This document shows positions 1 through 5,193 of a stretch of DNA of 10,830 nucleotides, piece after piece. Numbering within the stretch: the first letter of the stretch is position 1; every line of letters starts with the position of its first letter. Source of the stretch: Firmicutes bacterium UBA993 (GTDB lineage: Bacteria; Bacillota; Dethiobacteria; DTU022); assembly GCA_002292015.1 (NCBI GenBank), contig DBBD01000116.1:1-10830 (forward strand). The letters are read 5' to 3'. A program made the position numbers and the translations under genes. The notes beneath the pieces were generated by a model. That model had not been told where the DNA came from, searched no databases, and saw nothing but the letters and a program-made list of their open reading frames with translations.

Positions 1-2
1 AT

Positions 3-104
3 AATATGCTTGGAGTTACGGCAGACATAAAGCTGGTTGAGCCTAAAAGCATACCACGCAGCGAAGGAAAGGCCCAGCGGGTAGTTGATAAACGAACCCT
101 CTAG
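3..104 (+). CDS. paaK: Phenylacetate-CoA ligase-like enzyme, C-terminal end (partial)
   Basis: Only the last 33 codons and the TAG stop are in the window; the gene enters from the left in the frame beginning at base 3. The visible tail contains GVTADIKLVEPKSIPRSEGK followed by a basic end (AQRVVDKRTL). That is the characteristic C-terminus of phenylacetate-CoA ligases, which activate phenylacetate or related aryl acids to CoA thioesters with ATP; the lysine and arginine near 'IPRSEGKAQRV' belong to the mobile C-terminal domain. In anaerobic Clostridia such ligases often sit near indolepyruvate:ferredoxin oxidoreductase genes, but the upstream region is not visible. The TRAP operon starts 332 bases downstream on the same strand, separated by two terminators, so the genes are probably not one simple transcript. 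The family call is based on this short tail only, and the exact substrate cannot be read from it. Confidence 0.75.
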   Translation, partial: NMLGVTADIKLVEPKSIPRSEGKAQRVVDKRTL

Positions 105-171
105 ACAAGAGGCTCTTATTCCAATTGTCAAAGATAACAGGGCTGATGACTTTAAAAATATTTTTTAACAG

Positions 172-198
172 GAAGGATTTTTAAGTAAATTACCGAAA
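172..198 (+). promoter_or_regulatory. Candidate sigma-H-like promoter
   Basis: Bases 172-180 read GAAGGATTT, matching the Bacillus sigma-H -35 consensus RnAGGAwww. After an 11-base spacer, bases 192-198 read ACCGAAA, one mismatch from the -10 consensus RnnGAAT. A transcript would start near 205 and meet terminators at 248-304 before any gene. It could make a short RNA or a conditional leader for the TRAP operon. This rests on consensus matching alone. Confidence 0.4.
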
Positions 199-247
199 TA
201 GAACAAGCGTAGAATGGTAGAACGGCAGGGTAAGTGAAAAATAGTTA

Positions 248-277
248 CCGGCCGCAAGGTCGGCTTATTTTTTATTT
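248..277 (+). terminator. Rho-independent terminator (first of a tandem pair)
   Basis: CCGGCC (248-253) pairs with GGTCGG (258-263), including one G-U pair, across a GCAA tetraloop. A T-rich run follows (265-277). It probably ends transcription from the ligase gene or from the sigma-H-like promoter. The upstream GGTAA (229-233) could pair with TTACC (245-249), which overlaps the stem, so an alternative fold that weakens the terminator is possible. Confidence 0.65.
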
Positions 278-282
278 AAGCG

Positions 283-304
283 CTCCCTGAGGGAGTATTT
301 TTTT
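283..304 (+). terminator. Rho-independent terminator (second of the pair)
   Basis: CTCCC (283-287) pairs perfectly with GGGAG (291-295) around a TGA loop, followed by TATTTTTTT. It lies only five bases after the first terminator's T-run and gives a backup stop before the TRAP operon. Confidence 0.75.
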
Positions 305-306
305 AC

Positions 307-333
307 CCAGTCGCCAATTAAATATTTGACTGG
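307..333. promoter_or_regulatory. Inverted repeat upstream of dctP, possible operator
   Basis: CCAGTC (307-312) is the inverse of GACTGG (328-333), with AT-rich sequence between the arms. It lies between the second terminator and the candidate dctP promoter. It could bind a regulator or fold in RNA, but there is no run of T after it, so it is not a terminator. The function is inferred from position only. Confidence 0.25.
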
Positions 334-365
334 AGGAGATGCTGTTGGATCATTTTGTGTGCCGA

Positions 366-395
366 TTTTCATCATCCCAAAAAAATATTTATAAA
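366..395 (+). promoter_or_regulatory. Candidate housekeeping promoter for the TRAP operon
   Basis: TTTTCA (366-371, four of six to TTGACA) lies 18 bases before TATAAA (390-395, five of six to TATAAT). It would start a transcript near 402, about 35 bases before dctP. I see no -24/-12 sigma-54 site (TGGCAC-N5-TTGC), which some dicarboxylate transport operons use. Confidence 0.4.
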
Positions 396-436
396 TGACC
401 AAATTCTGTAATAACAAGAGTTAGGAGGAGTCAATT

Positions 437-1549
437 ATGAAAAATAAAATCATAGTACCGGCTATTATCTGTTCTCTGCTTTTTGTCACCATGACCAGCG
501 GCTGCGGAACACCGACCGCACCAGCAGCTGATGACGAATCTACACCGGTTTCTGAAGAGACCCCACAGCAGTTTACTCTGCAGTTTGCCACTTTTTGGCC
601 GGCGGGCGATACTCAGGTCACTGAAGGACATCATGCCTGGGCCGAAGAGATCTCCCGACGCGTTGCTGATGAAACTCCCCACCAGGTTGATTTTGAATGG
701 CATTATGCACAAGCCCTGCTTTCAATGCCGGAGTTATTTGAAGGGACAGCCCAGGGGGTTGCCGATTTGGCTTCGACCTGCCCGGCTTACACCCCCGGTC
801 TTTTCCCGATTACTGAAGCTTTTGAGCTGCCTGGTTATAATAACGATAATGCCCTGGTTTCTTCCTTAACTATACACGAAGCCTGGAAACAATCCGCAAT
901 ACTACAGGAAGAGTATGCTGCGGTGAAAGTCATGCACTTTTGGGCTACCGGCCCCGGTGCTTTGATGACCAGAACACCGGTGAGATCAATGGAAGACCTT
1001 GCCGGTATGAATATCCGGGCTGTAGGAGGCACCATACCCTGGGTAGCCGCCCTTGGAGCAAACCCGGTTTCCTTTGGCATGAGTGCCTCCTACGAAAACC
1101 TGGAAACAAATGTTGTAAATGGGCTGCTTGCTCCGACCGACGTCTTAAAAGGCTTCAAGCTGGCCGAAGTAACCAGCTATATCACCAACTGTCCACCAAC
1201 TTATAATATAGTTTTTATGAAAATCATGAACTTAGACACCTGGAACTCACTGCCTCCCTCTGTCCAGCAGATCTTCAACGAAGTAAATGAAAAGTACGTG
1301 GTTGAGTACGGAAAATTGCGGACAGACCAAACAGTCGCCGGCCGTGAATATGCTGTCAGTGAGTTTGGGCACGAGGTAATCGATCTTGATCCGGCCGAAT
1401 ATCAGCGTTGGGTTGATCTAATCGATCCGATCATGGAGGAATGGGTCACCAAGGCAGATGCAATGGGCCTTCCGGGCCAGGAGATCATTGACATGGTAAG
1501 AGAGCTTGATGCCAGATTTTCTGCAGAATTTGGCAACTACGGCAAATAA
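437..1549 (+). CDS. dctP: TRAP transporter solute-binding lipoprotein
   Basis: This is the extracytoplasmic binding protein of a tripartite ATP-independent periplasmic (TRAP) transporter. It captures an organic acid and delivers it to the DctQ-DctM membrane complex. The N-terminus has a short basic start, a hydrophobic stretch and a lipobox-like TSGC with the modified cysteine at residue 23, as expected for an anchored lipoprotein in a Gram-positive cell. A Thr/Pro/Glu-rich linker (about 24-45) leads to the DctP fold. The family arginine that usually contacts the substrate carboxylate is R194, in MNIRAVGG. The 370-residue length is slightly above the usual 320-340 because of the lipoprotein linker. 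The ATG start is fixed by GGAGGAG at 424-430, six bases upstream. The gene is first in dctPQM. The substrate is not readable from sequence; the neighbouring aryl-CoA ligase hints at an aromatic or related carboxylate. Confidence 0.93.
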   Translation: MKNKIIVPAIICSLLFVTMTSGCGTPTAPAADDESTPVSEETPQQFTLQFATFWPAGDTQVTEGHHAWAEEISRRVADETPHQVDFEWHYAQALLSMPELFEGTAQGVADLASTCPAYTPGLFPITEAFELPGYNNDNALVSSLTIHEAWKQSAILQEEYAAVKVMHFWATGPGALMTRTPVRSMEDLAGMNIRAVGGTIPWVAALGANPVSFGMSASYENLETNVVNGLLAPTDVLKGFKLAEVTSYITNCPPTYNIVFMKIMNLDTWNSLPPSVQQIFNEVNEKYVVEYGKLRTDQTVAGREYAVSEFGHEVIDLDPAEYQRWVDLIDPIMEEWVTKADAMGLPGQEIIDMVRELDARFSAEFGNYGK

Positions 1550-1567
1550 TTGATCTATTGAGCGATC

Positions 1568-1613
1568 GGGGCTGCCATCCTCGGCTGAAGTTAAAGCCTT
1601 ACATGACAGCCCC
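1568..1613 (+). promoter_or_regulatory. Intercistronic stem-loop between dctP and dctQ
   Basis: GGGGCTG (1568-1574) pairs perfectly with CAGCCCC (1607-1613). The loop contains a second small hairpin, GGCT (1583-1586) with AGCC (1595-1598). No strong T-run follows, so it looks less like a full terminator than like an mRNA-stabilising or partial attenuating structure. Such a structure would let the binding protein be made in excess of the membrane subunits. Confidence 0.45.
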
Positions 1614-1663
1614 CGGCAGATCTTTATTAAACCGTAAATGTATTCGACGGAGGATATAGAACA

Positions 1664-2164
1664 GTGATCATGCTTTTTGAGAGATTTGTGCACAAACTAA
1701 CCTTTAGGACAGCCCAGGCAGCCCAAGTAGCCATGGTGTTGGCAATGTCGATAATTGTAGCCAACATAATCCTGCGTATCCTCTGGAAACCCTTAGGCGG
1801 AACCGTGGAAATAGTTGAAATGACTGGCGCCATTTTGCTGGCGCTTGGAGTAGCTTACACCGCAATGACAAAAGGTCACATAATGGTCGGCGTCTTGGTA
1901 GATAGGTTTCCGCTACGCATTCAAGGCATAGTGGATCTACTGATCACCGGTATCTCGCTTTTCTTTTCCCTTATATTGGCACGAGAACTTTTCTTTTTCG
2001 CGATTAGCATGATGGAGAAGGGCTTTGTAACCGGACACCTGAAAATACCGCTGGCGCCTGCAATTTTTATCGTTTCTTTCGGTTTTATAATGTTAGCCCT
2101 GGTTCTTCTTCTCGATTTAGTCAAAGCACTTAACCTGGCCCTGAAAGGAGGCGCAAGCAGATGA
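1664..2164 (+). CDS. dctQ: TRAP transporter small permease subunit
   Basis: This is the small membrane subunit that pairs with DctM to form the TRAP permease. The 166-residue protein has about four hydrophobic segments (roughly residues 15-38, 47-65, 87-108 and 127-150), the normal topology and size for DctQ. The central 'GAILLALGVAYTAMTKGHI' region is typical of the family. The GTG start at 1664 is chosen because GGAGG (1649-1653) sits 10 bases upstream; an ATG two codons later would be 16 bases away. The gene follows dctP after a 114-base gap containing a stem-loop. Its stop overlaps the dctM start (ATGA), implying translational coupling. Sequence conservation in DctQ is low, so the call leans on size, topology and context. 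Confidence 0.9.
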   Translation: MIMLFERFVHKLTFRTAQAAQVAMVLAMSIIVANIILRILWKPLGGTVEIVEMTGAILLALGVAYTAMTKGHIMVGVLVDRFPLRIQGIVDLLITGISLFFSLILARELFFFAISMMEKGFVTGHLKIPLAPAIFIVSFGFIMLALVLLLDLVKALNLALKGGASR

Positions 2165-3465
2165 CCTCCATTCAAGTAGGCCTTCTTTCAATTCCCATAA
2201 TTTTTATCCTGCTGTTTTTACGCATGCCGGTTGCCTATGTGATGCTCGTTGTAGGCATGGCCGGTTTTACCGTCTTGCGTAGTCCTGCTGCCATGTATTC
2301 CGTCGCTTCGCAGACTATCTACAATACTTTTGCTTCATACTCGCTGATTGTCATCCCGCTGTTCGTCTGGATGGGTTACATAGCTTTTTATTCAGGAATC
2401 AGTTCGCGTATCTACGCTGCTACCTACAAGGTTGTCGGCAGCTTAAAAGCCGGCCTGGCGCTGGCCACGATTGCAGCCTGCGCTGCCTTTGGCGCAATTT
2501 GTGGCTCCACTACGGCAACGGCAGCAACCATGAGCTCAGTCGCCCTGCCTGAGATGAAAAAGTATAACTACAACCGTTCGTTTTCTACTGCGACAGTTGC
2601 TTCCGCCGCAATTCTGGGTGTAATGATTCCGCCCAGTGTTATTTTTATTCTTTACGGAATATCTGCCCAGGAGTCGATACGCAAGCTTTTCCTTTCCGGC
2701 ATCTTCCCCGGCATTCTGTTAATGGTGCTGTTTATGTTGACTGCTTACCTGCAGGCAGTAAAAAATCCCGCCCTGGCTCCTGCCGGGCCACGGGTTCCGT
2801 GGGCGCAGAAAATAAAAGCGCTTTTGAGCGAGGGAATTGAAGTTCTATTCATCTTTATAGTAGTGATGGGCGGTCTTTTTGCCGGCTATTTTACCCCTAC
2901 TGAAGCAGGGGCGGTCGGGGCGTTTTCAACACTGGTGGTGGCTCTCATCAGAAAGCAGTTAAGCTGGAAAGGGTTTCTTAACTCCTTATCCGATTCGGTG
3001 CGCATTTCAGCCATGATCATGTTTCTCGTTGCTGCTGCATCGATCTACGGAAGGTTCCTGGCGCTAACCGGACTCCCGGGAGGGTTGGCCAGGTGGGCAG
3101 TCGAATTGCCGTTGGCTCCTGTGGCAATTATGGCTATCGTCCTGGTTATCTACCTGATTCTGGGCTGTTTTATCGACGCTCTTGCCTTGATATTGCTGAC
3201 TGTGCCAATTTTTTATCCCGTGGCTATGGAACTTGGCTATGACCCGATCTGGTTCGGCGTGATAATCGTCCTGGCTCTTGGCATGGGGGTGATCACTCCT
3301 CCTGTTGGGGCCAACGTATACGTTGTTGCCGGAGTGGATAACAAAACCCCGGTTATGGAAATATTCCGGGGCGTCACTTGGTATCTACTGGCAATTATCG
3401 CCTGTATCATAGCGCTTTTTATATTTCCGCAGATCGCTCTCTTTCTGCCGAACCTTTTTCATTAA
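2161..3465 (+). CDS. dctM: TRAP transporter large permease subunit
   Basis: This is the main transport subunit of the TRAP system, carrying the substrate with sodium or proton symport. The 434-residue length is standard, with about a dozen hydrophobic helices. Family landmarks are visible: the RMPVA segment near residue 21, the Gly/Ser/Thr-rich hairpin CGSTTATAATM (114-124), VMIPPSV (154-160), GYFTPTEAGAVGA (242-254) and the second-half loop ITPPVGANVYVVAG (378-391). The ATG start overlaps the dctQ stop by four bases and is preceded by AAAGGAGG (2144-2151) at nine bases. The gene ends only 20 bases from the convergent methyltransferase gene. I see no convincing terminator in that gap, so readthrough into antisense of the methyltransferase is possible. 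Confidence 0.95.
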   Translation: MTSIQVGLLSIPIIFILLFLRMPVAYVMLVVGMAGFTVLRSPAAMYSVASQTIYNTFASYSLIVIPLFVWMGYIAFYSGISSRIYAATYKVVGSLKAGLALATIAACAAFGAICGSTTATAATMSSVALPEMKKYNYNRSFSTATVASAAILGVMIPPSVIFILYGISAQESIRKLFLSGIFPGILLMVLFMLTAYLQAVKNPALAPAGPRVPWAQKIKALLSEGIEVLFIFIVVMGGLFAGYFTPTEAGAVGAFSTLVVALIRKQLSWKGFLNSLSDSVRISAMIMFLVAAASIYGRFLALTGLPGGLARWAVELPLAPVAIMAIVLVIYLILGCFIDALALILLTVPIFYPVAMELGYDPIWFGVIIVLALGMGVITPPVGANVYVVAGVDNKTPVMEIFRGVTWYLLAIIACIIALFIFPQIALFLPNLFH

Positions 3466-3485
3466 GAAGCGAAGCCGGCAAGGTT

Positions 3486-4631
3486 TTACTGCGGGATAAG
3501 ATCGCGGGCGGCCGGGCTAATATATAAGGCCCCTTCCGAGTCGAAGCGATCCGGGGATAGGTTTTCAGGGGAGATTGATTTAACAAAACGATCGTCAAAA
3601 TATGATGTCCTAAAAATGTGATTTTCGCCTTTTTCCACCTGCCTGGCAAAAACAAGCTGCAGTTCTTTTTCCTGGGCAGTCATCACGGGAAATCCAAAAT
3701 ATGAATTGTAATATTTTAACTCTTTATTTCCGGCCTTGCAGGTTTGGATAAAAGCCAGGTGGTTTTTTATCCTGTCAGCATTAACTTTTTGCATATCAGC
3801 TAAATTATTCATGGCCTGAGCCTGCAGTGCACGGGCAAAACTTTCATCCAAATCGTAACCAACACTATTTCTTCCAGCCGCCATTGCCGCCAGCAATGTT
3901 GTGCCGGTTCCCATAAACGGATCAAGTACCTTATCCCCGATTAAAGAGTACATATTAATTAAACGAAAGGGCAGGATAAAAGGAAAAGCTGCGCTGCGAT
4001 TCCGCAATTCTTTGTTGTTTGTGTCCTGCCTTACCCCTTTAAAATCCCAGAGGTCAGAAAACCAGGTATTGCGTTCTTCCCAGAAATAACCGCTCTGCAT
4101 CCGCCTCAATTTACTCTCGGCAGTTTTAAACGCCCGTTTATTGCCCTTCCTGAAGATCAAAATATACTCATGTTCCAAAGTTACATAGGCCCCGGCAGGC
4201 AGCATTCCGGAACCCATAAACTTGTTGGGGGCGTTGGTCTGCTTGCGCCAGAGAATAAACGGCAGGGTGTCAAATTTAAGCTCAAAAAACTTTCTTTGAA
4301 TCCTGGCATGGTTGGCAAAAAGCTGAAACTTGTTGTTTATAGTTCTGGTCGCATCGCCAATATTGATACAGGCAAAAGCCCCTTCTTTCATCACCCGCCA
4401 CAGCTCGTGCCAGACCCCGTCAAGGATCAGGTGCATCGCTTCAAATGCGCTGTTGTAGTCTCCGCAGTCGATATTACTTTTTATAGCGGGGTCCATGCAG
4501 AAAAATTGTTCATCCCACATTGCGATCATCGGATAGGGAGGTGAAGTGACGATTAGGTCAATGCTCTGATCTTCAACTTGTTCCATATTTCTTGCATCTT
4601 GAAAAAACAGCTTATGATTCGTAGTGCGCAA
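3486..4631 (-). CDS. Beta-class DNA methyltransferase, probably N4-cytosine or N6-adenine specific
   Basis: This enzyme transfers a methyl group from S-adenosylmethionine to an exocyclic amino group in DNA. The catalytic motif IV TSPPY is at residues 29-33 and precedes the SAM-binding motif I DPFMGTGTT at 237-245, which is followed by GYD (258-260). That order is the beta class. TSPPY, rather than DPPY or NPPY, is most often seen in N4-cytosine enzymes, but the base cannot be fixed from this alone. Between the motifs (about 35-230) lies the probable target-recognition region. About 110 residues follow the catalytic core, ending in DRFDSEGALYISP, and I do not recognise that extension. The start is TTG at 4631, supported by AGGAGG (4642-4647) ten bases upstream; the next in-frame Met is residue 16. 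No endonuclease gene is adjacent, so it is either an orphan or has a distant partner. Confidence 0.88.
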   Translation of the reverse strand: MRTTNHKLFFQDARNMEQVEDQSIDLIVTSPPYPMIAMWDEQFFCMDPAIKSNIDCGDYNSAFEAMHLILDGVWHELWRVMKEGAFACINIGDATRTINNKFQLFANHARIQRKFFELKFDTLPFILWRKQTNAPNKFMGSGMLPAGAYVTLEHEYILIFRKGNKRAFKTAESKLRRMQSGYFWEERNTWFSDLWDFKGVRQDTNNKELRNRSAAFPFILPFRLINMYSLIGDKVLDPFMGTGTTLLAAMAAGRNSVGYDLDESFARALQAQAMNNLADMQKVNADRIKNHLAFIQTCKAGNKELKYYNSYFGFPVMTAQEKELQLVFARQVEKGENHIFRTSYFDDRFVKSISPENLSPDRFDSEGALYISPAARDLIPQ

Positions 4632-4686
4632 CTGCGGCTTTCCTCCTCTAAGCGCAGATCAATGCATGCCTGATCAGCTTTATTGC

Positions 4687-4715
4687 ATTATATAGCAACC
4701 GCCGCCAGGTTGCAT
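4687..4715 (-). promoter_or_regulatory. Candidate methyltransferase promoter overlapped by a dyad
   Basis: On the reverse strand a perfect TATAAT occupies 4692-4687. A weak -35 (ATGCAA, 4715-4710) lies 17 bases upstream of it. The perfect inverted repeat GCAACC/GGTTGC (4695-4700 and 4708-4713, 7-base centre) covers the spacer and part of the -35. A second dyad, GATCA/TGATC (4657-4661 and 4671-4675), lies downstream in the predicted leader. Both sit where a repressor would block transcription. Confidence 0.4.
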
Positions 4716-4971
4716 TCTTCGAGGGCCACTAACCTCCTATCATGCATTTCCTTTTTAATAGTCGGGTTCACTATGATAACCAACCAAAAGCTCGCAGCTT
4801 CATAGTTTAATAATCTGACCACTGAATACATCACAAAACAGTCGGCTGCCTTAAGGGGGCCGGGTCGCCTAATTGACATCCTGCAGGATAGCGTTGTAAT
4901 ATAAGGTCGGCAGGAAAGCAAATTTCTATCTGATATTAATAACTGCAGATATTCTGATATACTCGTTCCAA

Positions 4972-5057
4972 GTGAGAATACGCAACATCAAATGTCGTGC
5001 AAGTTCTGCTGTGTATGGTGATTCGTGTTTGTGCTCTTGAAAAAATGCAATTCTCAC
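4972..5057. repeat. Long-range inverted repeat (8-base arms)
   Basis: GTGAGAAT at 4972-4979 is the exact inverse of ATTCTCAC at 5050-5057; the match extends imperfectly inward to GCA/TGC. The 86-base unit has no coding content. It could be an RNA structure or a remnant of a small mobile repeat. I see no target-site duplication at its edges. Confidence 0.3.
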
Positions 5058-5142
5058 CTACTGACACTTTAATATTTTTGAAGACTTGCTTGCTTGTCCT
5101 GTGACATCGGCAGACTCACACGCATATATACCAAGTTCTATA

Positions 5143-5171
5143 TTGACAAATTTCTGTCATAATCTTAAAAT
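5143..5171 (+). promoter_or_regulatory. Near-consensus housekeeping promoter for the SLC13-type permease
   Basis: TTGACA (5143-5148) is a perfect -35. After exactly 17 bases comes TAAAAT (5166-5171), five of six to TATAAT. The start point would be near 5178, giving a leader of about 16 bases with the ribosome site AGAAGGAG (5181-5188) before ATG at 5194. The leader is too short for a riboswitch. Confidence 0.8.
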
Positions 5172-5193
5172 CTTTCCGTAAGAAGGAGTCTGC

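Larger units (their letters stand above)
4632..5193. other. 562-base divergent intergenic region without a credible gene
   Basis: The region separates the reverse-strand methyltransferase from the forward SLC13-type gene. It holds a candidate promoter and two dyads on the methyltransferase side, a long-range inverted repeat at 4972-5057, a direct repeat TCTGATAT (4929-4936 and 4953-4960) and a near-consensus promoter at the right end. The only longer open frame, 4688-4921 on the reverse strand, has no recognisable domain and no plausible ribosome site. Base composition is more AT-rich than the flanking genes. Confidence 0.6.

Noticed and set aside
98..112. Small hairpin CCTCT/AGAGG at the ligase stop codon
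   Set aside because: The stem has only five pairs and no T-run follows; the two terminators at 248-304 are far better candidates.
205..277. T-box or other known riboswitch class upstream of the TRAP operon
   Set aside because: No T-box core sequence or other conserved riboswitch motif is present; only short competing stems are visible.
431..712. 93-residue reverse frame at the start of dctP
   Set aside because: It is a shadow of dctP, which has a strong ribosome site and a lipoprotein signal.
3450..3485. AACCTT/AAGGTT inverted repeat in the gap between dctM and the methyltransferase
   Set aside because: The arms are six AT-rich pairs with a 24-base loop, too weak to call a terminator.
4688..4921. 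77-residue open frame on the reverse strand in the divergent gap
   Set aside because: It has no recognisable domain and no good ribosome site, its composition is unlike a protein gene, and it overlaps the methyltransferase promoter dyad.
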